This document shows positions 1 to 12,800 of a stretch of 43,605 bases of DNA, piece after piece. The stretch covers positions 675,451 to 719,055 of the forward strand of contig NW_003142306.1 of the NCBI RefSeq assembly GCF_000003605.2, written 5' to 3'. The DNA is from Saccoglossus kowalevskii. Lineage: Eukaryota > Hemichordata > Enteropneusta > Harrimaniidae. Position 1 is the first letter of the stretch. Each line of letters opens with the position of its first letter. The notes beneath the pieces are model-generated. The model ran no database searches, was not told where the DNA came from, and worked only from the letters and a program-made list of their open reading frames with translations. The translations under genes were made by a program, and so were the position numbers.

Positions 1-995
1 TACTAATATCACAAAACAGTTACTGTGAGAAACTACCTATCAAGACCTGAAACATATCTGGGTTTTGAGTACTTTCAAATATTTTTATTTTATTTTGTAA
101 GTTAACACAAGTTGGATTCGAAACTTCGTTTGTTGACACTATTTTTTTTAATTATAGGTACGTACTTTAAATAGAGGAACATGATTTATCATAGAACACA
201 AAATGCATAGATACAAAATAACTTCTTTCTAATGAACAAACAATAGGTTCATCAGGGTACTTTTTTAAACCGTTTACTATAAAGATATACACGTTCATAA
301 CACTCAAAATATCATAAATGTAGTGTCAAAATACACCTCGGTAATTCGAGTTATGCAATAAATGTCAATAATATCCCTAGAAATTTTGAAATATCTATTT
401 TTATTAATTTGCATATTTGTAATAGACAATTCTATTGAACTAAAATCTGCAGTTCCAAATGGGAAATCCATGATGTATAAATTATAACATAAATAAAACA
501 GTATGGCAGAGTAGTAAAGTGAAACGCATAAAGTATAATAGACACACGCACCCCGTTTATAACCAACTCATCGTCCAATGGTACTCTTGGGGAATTAATG
601 TTGTTAATAAAATCAATATTTAATATCAGTGACGTAATTCTTCATGAAATCATCATCGCTGATAATTACCCTGTCACATTAGTTTAATAAATAAACGACG
701 GTGACGCCCCTGCTATACTAGATGAGTGATGAATACAGACGACACGGTATATTGCATAATGGTCAGTAAAATATGCATGGCCGGCAGGAAAATATTTTGG
801 TTGAAGTGTTGTGTTCGTTCCGGCCGTCATACTGGATGACTGGGTTCCATGCGCATATACACCACCTGTGAATGTTTGTTTACTCTAACTTCGTACGCGA
901 TGCACGAGACAACCACCGTATATTAATGCATACAGAGATATGATAAATACGTGTATGTGTATCTCCAATGAGTTATCTCCAATACACATTTTCTA

Positions 996-1229
996 TCAAT
1001 CGCGCCCTCTAGTGACCGGGTGCTTCTTTAACGTAAATGGCACAAAGTTCGTTTAAACGTCGACGCTGTTCATTAGTGAAGATTACGTTTTGAATTATTG
1101 TTACTGTATTCTAGACGGCGAATGACAACCAAACACAGTGGTCGATTTGAACGAAATTGTCTTCATCCATATACTAGTACGACCTTTTGACGTCACAAAA
1201 GTGCTCCGTCATTAGAAAGCGCGATTTAT
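996..1229 (-). mobile_element. Element A copy 1 (inverted-repeat MITE)
   Basis: The left end carries ATCGCGCCCTCTAGTGAC and the right end GTCATTAGAAAGCGCGATTT; the two are imperfect inverted repeats about 230 bases apart. The inside shares CCAAACACAGT...GATTTGAACG, in reverse, with the copies at 27952 and 30328. There is no coding capacity, so it is a non-autonomous DNA element. Confidence 0.7.
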
Positions 1230-2522
1230 GAGATGATGTATTGTATTTATGCATACTTAATTAGGTCACATGACAGGGCGCGCCTAAATCCTAACACCAA
1301 GACCATCACTATTTCAGGAGTTATTCCTATGTGGCCAGTTACTGTAGCATTTCCACTCATGTCACAATGAACACTTCATTGCCGTAGCATCATTGACCTC
1401 CCAACTCAAACTAGTGTAACGACGTGTGTTGTCGATGCCATGCAAGACATATCCTACTTCAAAATGGATGTCCCTATAGATAACTGAACTGCTTTATAGT
1501 TGAACCTATAATATGGTAAATAAATTGATTACCGAAACTACTAATTACGTATAAATATAAATGAAATATCTGAACACATAGTAATTAAATATATATTTAA
1601 AAAAATGAAAAATAAACTAAGATCTCAATTCTCATCAAGTCAGATGTTTGGAATTTCTCGATCGTACGTTCAGTAGACAAGCCACATTTTGTAAAATTGT
1701 ATTTTATATCAGCGATAAATGTTTTATAATCTTTTTAATACTACAAAACATACATGCTTTCTGCTACGGTGATTATTGTTTTGTCTTATCTTGTTTTTGT
1801 ACGTGTTTGACTGATGACATCCGACAGCTGAACTTATAAAGAACTTATTTAAAGTCTACACATATTGCTTAAACCTTTTGTTAATTACTAGTTCCGGTTG
1901 ATTTACCAGCATTCATCTACAGGGAACACATATCCGAAATGCTTACTACCGTCGGGAATACACGGGGAACAAACTTCCGACATGCGCACTACAGTCAAAA
2001 GCACAATGCAACACTGATCATATTTTCACTCTGGCAGCATCTCGATGTTATAATCTTGAATATTCAATGTGATTAGTAGGAAGCTTCATTGCAGAAACAT
2101 GATAGTTTTTCCAATAAGTTGAGGTGCCCTTTGGTACATTATATAAATTAAACTCCGGGTGGATCGTTTCATTAGGGCAAACAATTTGTAATTTGTATTT
2201 GCATGAGGATGTTTATCAGTAATTCCATGCCGTAAACGCTAAGAAAATTAGAGGTATACTTACATTGTTATACAATGAAAAAGTATCCAAATCAAACAAA
2301 AACAAGATAATATAAAAATTGTAAATAGTAACACCTCAGGAGGTAAAAGTTCCAAAAACAAAGTCGATTCAACGACACCAATACTGGCAATACTTTTGAA
2401 TAGTTGACCCAGATACTCTAATATGTCAGTCCGAAATAACAAGAATAAAACTAGTTGGTTTATCACTTCACGCATCATTACAAATCTATAGATAAATTAT
2501 TTTGGTACATAAAACAGTTTTC

Positions 2523-2585
2523 AGCCAATCAATCAATCATGCTATCATCGGTCATTGATTCCAACCATCAATCAATCAATCAATT
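2523..2585. repeat. ATCA-rich microsatellite
   Basis: AATCAATCAATCAT and then CATCAATCAATCAATCAAT, interrupted by about 25 bases. Short tetranucleotide repeat in the 5' flank. Confidence 0.7.
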
Positions 2586-3492
2586 AACGAGAGAGAAAAC
2601 TATTTTTATCTATCTCATCACCTATCTTTTTACACTAATTAATAAATAATGAGACCATATTAACATCAACAAATGATGCAGTCTGTACGACTGGACTGTG
2701 ACTGACAGTGTTAACAATTATAATTTTTATTTTTTCGTCATAATAATGAAAAGGTAAATCCGAGTGCTGTTGCAGTGAAGCATTTATTATAAAAAAGAAA
2801 ATAAAGAGAATAAAAAAAGCAAGTGCAGAACAATACAGCAATGACCGAATAAACTACATCAACATTTGTGTCCACTTTGCACCAACATCTGTTTACACAA
2901 CTCGAATACTCTTCTAATAATTACATTTATGGCCAAAAAAACTCTTTGATCGTTATTATTATAATATTTAAATTTATTCTAGTTGTAATTCTTCATCACA
3001 TAGGTCATACTTTAAATGTACGATAAAAGTGATGTTTTGCATAACACACATGCAATTGGTTGAACCCTATCCAATATCATTAATATGTTATATCAAACCA
3101 TGAGCTTCATTGATAGTACATTATTACGGTGGGTTACAAAACCATGTTTGATGCTATGTTCTTGCAAACAAGACCCATTCAATAAATTAGGTTTGAACGC
3201 AGTTTACACTTGTGCGTTTGAACATTGCGTAATTGGGGCGATACTATTTATTGTGTTCGAACATCGCAAATACATTTGTTGGTCTCTTGTTGGGCATTGT
3301 GTTATTGTACGCTCACACTCCGGGGCTCGAACGTTGCACCAACACGTTTGTGCTTGAGTAATCCACATATATGCATATAGCTTGTGTGTTTGTGCGTGCC
3401 TCGGATCAAGGCGATTGTTTTACTGATAACACGTAATAATATGCATTATCAAATGCTATATAGCTTAACTATCATAATATTCTCCTTCACAG

Positions 3493-3816
3493 ACAAATGT
3501 AATGACCTAACTGATGTTATCCCTGTAAGTAATTGCGTGATTACATCATCGACTATGCCAGATAAGTCATGTAGATGGGAAATAATCGCCACTGACGGTG
3601 AAAAGCTTGTCCTACGGTTTAGTGAGATTGGCTTACTAGTAAATGATGTTCTAAAAGTTTACTCTGGTGAAAAACCTCCAGATGATGAGACGAATGAACA
3701 AGAGAGGATTGATAGAGGTGACACGAATAAGGATATCATAATCCGCGACAAGAAAGCTTGGATCGTCTTTAAATCGTATGGATTAAACTCTGGGTTTAAG
3801 GTACATATCCAGGCAA
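3493..3816 (+). CDS. Exon: CUB domain 1
   Basis: The acceptor is TTCACAG and the donor GTAAGT; the exon is phase 1-1 and codes for about 107 residues. It starts DKCND, has CRWEI in the position of the CUB C-x-W motif, and ends [20 protein letters not shown], the usual final strands of a CUB domain (W-hydrophobic-F-S...GF-hydrophobic). It has three cysteines rather than four and lacks the usual P-x-Y loop before the second one. It is the first coding exon seen, and no EGF precedes it within the window. Confidence 0.8.
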
Positions 3817-6800
3817 GTAAGTATGTGTTACTTATGTCTACAATCAGCTTCTGTGTACTACGGTTTACACTAACATACATGTATCGCGATAGGGATTCAC
3901 TCTATCAATGTTTGGTCATATGTTGGCAACATGGAAAACACGGTAACGGAATATCCATGACAAATTGGCGAACACATCTTAGTGAGCGAAATTTTGGTTT
4001 TCATGTTTGATGTATAATTACCATCATCGCATTACATCACAAGAGAATATATCGAATACCGTGATAATCTGACCAAATTAAGGTAGCATCGTTTTTTCTC
4101 TATTTTTTTGGTTTTTAATACACATAACAAAATTACATGCATATGTTATATAACTTGTATGTTTTTTATTAAGAGTCAGTAATTTTAAATTTGAATATCT
4201 TGTATTCCACTTCTAAGGTAATAATTTTTGCAACAACAACCCTTGTGAAAATGGCGGTACATGCATAGATGAGGCATTTAGTTACCGATGTGACTGCCGT
4301 GCAACTTTTGGTGGAGATAACTGTGAGATAGGTAAGTCTGACGAGTATAGAAAAGTGTGAACAATGAATAATCTATCAAATGTGTTTTTACAATGACTAC
4401 TAAATCCCAATGAGCTCGTCACAATTTTAATTTAAGAAATCACTAATTATAAATGACCCCAAGATGACCCCAAGATTTGGCCATTGCATCATACTTGTAT
4501 TTGTCTTGTATATCATGGCAGTTCCGTGTAATAAAGCGGTTTAATAATTTCCTTTATCTCTATAATGTGTAAACTAATGGTAATCAGTTACGCAAATGAG
4601 CCAGAACGCTCTACAAACTTGAATACGTGCATTCTAATTACGATCACTACGTTAGTTTTCAATCTCCAGAAGCTGTGGTACGGACAGGATATCAGGTTCG
4701 TGACCCTACCCTAATGTGAAGTAGTTTTCAATTTTTCATCGCCAAAAAATGATTATACCCATTTATTAAATTTGACTTTGTAGGGTCACTCAATTAAATA
4801 TTTTCTATCTACAACTTTAATCATATAGGGCCTACTTTGTTAAATTTCCAATAAAAAATGTTTATTATGATTACAATGACTAGAACTAATACAGTGCTTT
4901 CTCTAAATCACGCTGTATATGTCAATATGAACAATGAATAACTTTATATAACTTGCCTCTTTATAGGTCGTTGTGGCAAAACGGGAATCACTTTACCTGC
5001 TGGTAGTTCGGTGAATATTTCCTCACCAGATTATCCTAACAACTACACCAAAGATGAAGATTGTTTGTGGAATGTCCACAGTCCCGATGGATCCGCCATC
5101 TTTTTCCGTTTTTTCGACTTCGAGACAGAAAGAGATTTTGACAAGGTGGAGATTGGATATGGCACTAGACACACAGACGAAACTAAAACTAATAACTACT
5201 CTGGGTTGATTAATTCGAAAAAGTACAGCGTCATCGATGACTCGAATATTTGGATTAAATTTACGTCAGATTCTGGTAATAGTAGAAGAGGGTTTATTCT
5301 TGGCGTTACAGCAGGTGAGGTTTCCATTCAGACCGAAGCCAATCTTTTGGGTTTTAATTAATGGATATGTGAAACCGGTTGCTATGGACATTAATTTCGG
5401 GAATAATTATGTATTTTGGGGTTAAAAAGTTATTTTACAAATGCAAAAAGATTTTTAATGAGAAGTTGCCAATGACACAAAAAGCCATCCGGATTGATTC
5501 TGGATCCGGTTGCCATGGAGATGAAATATTGGCAGGGATTCTTCACCATTGTCACATTGTATAATTCGTAGATTGAATAAGCTATACAATATCTTTTTAA
5601 TTTGATCGCACATGTTTACGTTCTACGCAAAAAGACTGGTTGGCAAAAATATAGTTCGTTTGTTTTTGCTTTCAGATATCGACAATTGTTTGTCAATTCC
5701 TTGTCAAAATGGAGGTACATGTAGTAATCAAATGTTCAAGTTCACGTGCGACTGTCCCATTGGTTATGAAGGAGTATCATGTCAATACGGTAAGGGTATA
5801 CAGTGAAAGGCACAACACTAAGGCTTTGCTTATGAACGTATTCATATAAATCTGCAAAAGCCGACCGTCAGCTTTCATTCAAGTTTAAATATTCAACAGA
5901 GATTGGCTAAACACTGTTCTACGCTCACAATGTACGCACATGTCTTCGCGTGGCATAGGAACGCGGAACGCCCACATACTCAAAATGAAGTTATTGCTGA
6001 TTGGATAATGTTGAACTATTTCATTAATATGAACTAGAACTTAAACGCTGAAGTCACAATGTCGAATTGATCAATTTTATTTATAAACTGTATATTTATA
6101 ACACGTTGATAACGATCATAGTGTTATGCCCTTTATTGTTTAAGACAGACATACAGACAGACAAGCCGGTAGCCAGGACGGCTCTCTGTTGGTTCTTACG
6201 ATACTTACATTAGACAGACTTCGGAAAATTACTTTATGTACTTTCTGGGTAGTCTTGAAGATTTGTAAGAATTGAACCCCGAGAATAAGTAAAGTTGAAT
6301 GCTTCACAGACTTGAATGTTGAAATATTCAGCCGATCGAAACTTGGTAATGCGTAGTGTCGACGCAATGGTATCAACACTCAAAAAAGAATTAGGCACAG
6401 ACTCAAGCAAACCGGAATGAGATATGTCCGAAATCTGTACTCAAAGAATTACCTTGTACAAAGCCACGGCCACAAATTCAGGTTTTGGGGCATTTTTTTC
6501 ATTTGTTTCCACCTAACTACAGGTGTGACCTGCCTGGCAAGTTTGAACAAAATCGAACAACGAAAAAAAACACAAAAAAGTTAAAAAGCTGATCCTGACG
6601 AAAATGTTACCCCAACCTTCCGGATCAACGTTTTTTGCAACGAAGAGTGGTAAAGTACAATAGCAACTTCGAGCACTCACTCAGGAAGAGTAGAATGAGA
6701 TATATCTGCGATTTTGACTTCAAGGTCTATAGGAGGGGATACACATGGCGCAAAAATATGGCATCTATAGTGCAGGTGTGGCCTGTATGTTAAGTTTAAA

Positions 6801-9800
6801 CGTAATCGGCCAAGCCAAAAAAGGAAAAGAGTTAATACGAGTTAATACGTACATGTCTTCTTTTGAGTACGTGAGCGTTCTGCAGTTGTTATGTCCATTA
6901 AAGTATAGGCACGCATATGAGGGCAAAGTTGAGCTCTTAACCGTTCACTTTCAAATATTTGAATTTTCTGACGTCCGCTATAACGTCACCCAATTATTTG
7001 TTTATAGATCAGTGTGGCAAAGACACAATTGATGTGTATCTTGGGAAAAAACCGTACACGCTGACATCGCCAAATTACCCCGATCTCTCGTGCGTCTGGA
7101 AGATACGCGCTAATACCGGAACAGAACTAGTGGTGACCATTGTTAAAAACAATATGGCCATGACGATTGGTTCAGGTGATGACCCGGATGATACTAGTAG
7201 TATCGGGAAATATGAAGATTCTACAAATCAGATAACTATTTCAAACACCAATATGTGGATTAGTTTTACTACCAGTAGTTTTGGAAGTAGTGGATTAAGT
7301 GGATTCAAAATAGAAGTTATAGCAGGTACAGTTATACTTTATTCCAAAACTCACAAAATTCTCTCGAAAATCCCCCAAAATTATAAATTTAATTATCGTT
7401 GAACAGAGATTTCTGTTTTTGTATGAAAACTGTCGAACACAGTAACGCTGTTTCAAATATTGATACAGGAACTTGGGCGTTCACGGTCTTATGTTTGTTT
7501 TTAGTGTTTGTCGTTTTTTATATGTATACAGTTTTGGCTTCACGTTGACAAAATTTCGGAGCTCTATCACAAGTGGAACATACTATAAAAAATACTCAAA
7601 TACATGTAATCCACATAGCTCGCCGATTTAAAAATCGTTTTGTCCAATCCAGGGTGTTGCTGCTCAAAAACAAGTTTATTTTTAAAAAGTTTGTACTCCC
7701 CACTTGGAGTACGTAAAAGTAAACGGCTACTGTTTGGAACAAAGAAACCTTCCCAGTAAACGGTAAATTGTTTAGAATACCGTTATACACCTTAACCTGT
7801 TCTATGTGTTCTACTCACTTTATCGACAGTATTTATCAGTAGCGCCCAAGTACGTGGTTGGAATGTGTCCATTCTATTAATATCTTTTACACATTCTATT
7901 TTTACTCTGCTTAAAACATATTTGATCTCATTCATTCGTCATTACATACTATGCGTCTCTAATAGGAAACGCTGTCACCGTGACAACAGTCACAACCTAG
8001 TGCTGATTAGTAAGCGTTGTTTTGTATCAGACTTTCGCGTGCCGGTCCGCAAAAATACTAGTAGTAAATGAATGACGTCACAATGTGACGGTCTATAAAT
8101 AGTAAAATGTGCTGTATTTTCTATATAGATGTAGACGCCTGTGTTTCCAATCCCTGTCTCAATGGTGGTATATGTAATAACGACCCATTAGTCTATCGAT
8201 GTGCGTGTGGAGTGGCGTTTGATGGTAGGAATTGTGAAATAGGTAAGTATCACGTTCTCATCGATAGGAAACATTTGTTGTCGATATGCATTTATTTTCA
8301 AGTGATGTGTGTACGAAACAACACAAACGTCAAAGTTAACTTTTTTTAATTTTTCACTTATTTCTTTTTCAAAAAATAAGATCATGAAATGCAACGTAAT
8401 TTCAGACCCACACCTACCGTGACTGTATTAATATTCACTCGATTTTCGTTCATAAGTAAAATCAACTATAGAAGTTAAAATCCAAGTAAACATGCAAATT
8501 ATCAATAGAACTCGTTATTTCACATTGTTTATAACCGTCGACCAGACGCTTCCTACGTTTTTTGGCGAGGATTTGTCTTCGCTCTTCATTAACAAAATAT
8601 ACTATTGAATAAGTAAAGACAACACTACAGGCAGCGCAGATGTTGTGAGAGGGTGGTGTAAGGGAGTCGCTGTTAAATGTGAACGTAGACGTCGTGAATT
8701 GTGGAATATCCCGGGGTAGATCTTACCTTCTGCAGACGGTTTTTGCCTAACTATCAATACATTATATTGTATCCACAAGCATCATGGTCTATCGCTAAAT
8801 CACCATTGTGTATCATCCATGCAGCATAATGTATCTGCAATGCATTATTGGATACTATCTATATTATAAAGCACTTATTATGTATTTCCGATGCGATATG
8901 ATGCATTATTATGTTCTGTGTTCTCTACAGATCGGTGCGGGGAAAGAAATATGGTAGTCGGGTTTAAAACGAGCGCCACTATACAGTCGCCGAACTATTC
9001 TGACAGACTGAACTATGGTTCCAATGAAGACTGTGCCTGGCGTATTCACGCCGCTGAGGGCGCGGAAATCGTGCTGGTTATTCGAGATTTCCGCACAGAA
9101 GAGAAAATCGACACGTTGAGAATTGGTTCGGGGACTGTAGTTGATGCAAAACAAAAAGGGACTCCTTTCAGTGGTAATCTGAAAATACGGGAAATTGTAG
9201 TACCAAATAAAGATGCATGGATGCGGTTTGAGAGTGATGATGTTGACAACTATCCTGGGTTTTGGATAGAAGCAGTGGCTGGTAAGTTTATATCGCAAAG
9301 CATTTCTGTACATCTAAGTACGTTACTATAAACTACAAATCTGGTGATACAATACTTGACATCAAATCTTTGGGAGTGGAAGCATCAAGCACTCTTTTGA
9401 CACGGAATACACTATCATATAAAGAGGGTGGGCAAGGGGGTAGCTGATACAGTTTTACGGGAAATAAAAAGGGCCTTTTACAATTTACAAAGAAAAAAAG
9501 ACGTTTTTACAGTTTACAGTGATAAAAAATGGAACATTGAATGGTCCGAAGAGCTCTCCGACTCAAATTCTCCGCCATTGCTGCGCCGCGTGTAGAGACG
9601 CATGCGCATATTACCCTCGTAATGCTCTTCATTCGATTAGAGGGCCTTTCTTTACGTCTTGACATTCAATTTTGCAGTGAATTGTGTCATCTAGTCGTTT
9701 TACAGTTTCAAAAATGTAATTTCCCTGGATTATTCTTTACGATTTTTTTTATTTGGATGTAAATTCTTGTACGTACCGAGAAAATGACACATTTTTACAG

Positions 9801-12800
9801 TGTACGAAAAAATATTTGATTGATTACGTTGTACGTCTAGCCTGTGATTACAGAATTACGGAATTTATTTTTTCAATTTACGTTGTACGAACCAAAAAAT
9901 ATTGCAATTACGTTGAACGAAAATAACCTTTGCCCCCCTCTATAAATTGCACTCACTAATGACTGTGACGTTGAAGTGCAAAATTTAGCATTGTGTTTGT
10001 ATGTGTAGTCGTTCGTCGTCAAGGATATAGTCAAGTCTCCCGATTAGAGATCAAAACAATACCAACGCTTTGAACGGCCTTCGTGTTACCCATTTACGTG
10101 ATAGAATTGTTTCATTACTTGAGGGCGCTATTATAAAAATTGTTTATTGCCTGACATAATGCTATCATATATCCTCGGGAGCGGAGCTACGTCACGGACG
10201 TTTTACGTTGCTAAGACGCGCACCACTGTACCACGTATTTCTATGGGCTTTGTGTGCGCTGCTGTGGAACGCCAGTGGAGCCGGTGAAAATTCGAGAAAA
10301 CAACACAAACTTACCCCAGACCATTCGTCCCGGTGTTATCGCTATCGCCACACGAGACTCCAGCTTGTCTCCTATACAATTTTCCTTCCGCCCACTTAAT
10401 TTTAATATTCATATGACCTTTGCACTGACATCGATAGCCAATCGCATTCGACCGCGGACGTCACTCTAAATAAACAACTGAATAAATTAATATANNNNNN
10501 NNNNNNNNNNNNNNNNNNNNNNNNNNNNNNNNNNNNNNNNNNNNGGTGTGTTCCTTCGGGTTCCGAAGTCGCACGAAACGAGTTCATGTTCCGTTATCTT
10601 TCGCAAGTAAAACAGGTCGATATGTATTAAACATGGCATTTGTTTTCTTGTTTTAACCCCCTTATTACGCAAGCTTCCGTCGAAGTGGTGTTTTTTTCGA
10701 CGATTTGTGGCATGTTGCAAAACGAACGAAACATTGCGGCATTCTTAGCGGTGGATAAGGAATCGACTATGTCGTCACATTTATGTCTCGTTTGAAAGAG
10801 AATAAACAACCGCTCAGAAAAATATGTTGCTAATATTTAAGTGCGGTGCCTTGAAATCGCCTTGCCCGACGTCCAAATTTCAAAAGGATGTTCGATTTGC
10901 AATGACGACCGTTCATATGTACTAGGCGACGTTACTAATTACTACTAGGGTCGGTGTTTGCATTAAGAATTATAGAACAAAAGATCAGCAAAGCGGTGCT
11001 TTTGTCGGCGATTTTGTCAAAGGGAATATTGATAAAATGTTGCAAACAGAATCGCGAGTTGGGTGAAAAATTGCGCCGGCGGCATTCTCAGCGATGCGAC
11101 ACCCGAGAAACACCGTGTCACGGTGCATTCGTGCATCAGTACACCGAAGAAATACATACATATTGTTGCGGACGACTATTGTAGACTGTGTTCGTGTAGT
11201 CTTCGAGTTTGTGGACAGTTAAAGTCGTGTGTGAATTTATTCAAGCCAGGAAAAGCAGGAGGGATAACTTATGGAAATCGTCTTTCCAATTTGATCCAGT
11301 GCGACGTTGTGAAAGGAGCGACTCTGTCGTCTCATCTATGTCTAGTTTGTAAGAGAAAGATTGATAACGCAGAAAAATCCGCCAATAATGTAAAACAGTG
11401 GCGTGAAATTGTCAGTCATTCTAATATCTCCCAACCTGTGAACGAAAGGGTTAAGCGTGCTGCCTTGAAATCGCCTGCCCGACCACGTTCAAGTTCAAAA
11501 CGACGTTCCATAACTTTCTCACATTCAATTTGCAATGATGACCGCAGTTCAAATGTACTTAGCGACAATTTCCTTAGAAATCATTTTGATTTGATTTATG
11601 GATGGCGAGCACCGACACTCCGATCCGATGAACCACAGTCCCTCAACACCCTCAACACCCGGTGTTGAGGGACTCGGGTGTTGAGGGACTGTGGATGAAC
11701 TAATCAAAACTGAAATGGCGCGTGTCACGTGACTTTGTTTACTAAAGATAGCGTGGGCGTTTGATTGACACTCAACTCATTAGTATTCCACCAATCACAG
11801 CTACATCTACTTTCTGGATGTGCGCAGTCAAATTGTATAGGAGACAAGCTGGAGTCTCGTGTGGCGATAGCGATAACACCGGGACGAATGGTCTGGGGTA
11901 ACACAAACTCAACTTTGAAGTAATCCTGAACAACCAAATTCATATATGTTACACACGTAGGGCTAATCTTGTTACACTGTTCAGGGGACTCTCATCAACC
12001 ATCGCAAAGTACCGTTTTCTGCGAGTTTTTGGTCTTTGTTTTCACCGCGAGGGTTGCCAGGCGGTAGAAAATGCCCGGATGTCCGCCCTCGAGGATTGTG
12101 ATCGTTTCTTTCAGAATTCAGCGAAAAAAATGGGGTCAATGAAACAACAACGTCATATAAGCGCCCTGTCACTAGAGGGCGCGATTTATAGTAATGACGT
12201 ATTTTACTTACATTGTTGTCATGCATTGTAGTTAGGTTTTTCCGTCATACCAAATATATTAAAATTTAACCACGGTGATCATTTTCAGAATAAAATAAAA
12301 AGGATTACATTCCTGTTTTCGCTTTGATGTTGCTCAATACTTGTATTACGCAGGGCTCAATTTCACATGCCTCTGAACTGAACAGAAACACTATGTCACT
12401 TCTTCATCCATACAGATGTGAACAACTGCTCTTCAAATCCTTGTCTAAATGGTGGCAAGTGTACAAATCTATTATTAGACTACGAGTGTGAATGTCAGGC
12501 CTCGTATGGAGGAAGAACATGTGAGATAGGTAATATATGGGGGGGCATGGAGATAGATGCCACCGAACATAGCCAATTTAGGCCGATACACTTATTTGCT
12601 TGCTAAACAAAACAGCGGTGAGCGAGTGGTTTACGTGCTGTAACAATTAAGTGACAATGATTTAAGTCGTGTGTGTATCACGACTGTCGCGAATTGGGAA
12701 GTTTCTTCTGTCAAATTGTTACTGTGAATATTCGTAGTAAATTTGTTGCATATTTGAGAGTTGTGGTTATGACATGTAAGAACGAATATTATAGAACGAC

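Larger units (their letters stand above)
1..3492. other. 5' flank or large intron, no gene recognised
   Basis: This AT-rich stretch holds only short open frames without recognisable domains. It ends at the acceptor of the first visible exon of the large receptor gene. Because that exon begins inside a codon, the stretch is most likely intron, with the start codon and signal peptide exon lying before the window. It contains one copy of inverted-repeat element A (996-1229) and a short ATCA-rich microsatellite near 2523-2585. I looked for an EGF, CUB or signal-peptide exon here and found none. Confidence 0.6.

Noticed and set aside
2635-2841. Minus-strand frame beginning with a signal-peptide-like hydrophobic run
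   Set aside because: AT-rich sequence easily codes for F, I and L. There is no following domain or donor in a sensible place.
3439-3816. Start codon and signal peptide directly upstream of CUB 1 (MHYQMLYSLTIIIFSFT in frame)
   Set aside because: The hydrophobic stretch is the polypyrimidine tract of a normal acceptor read as protein. Other CUB exons show the same kind of upstream extension (for example before 13389 and 14715), and the CUB 1 border matches the phase 1 pattern of its sisters.
8909-9313. Minus-strand frame of 134 residues over CUB 4
   Set aside because: It is antisense to a well-supported CUB exon and shows no domain or plausible gene structure.
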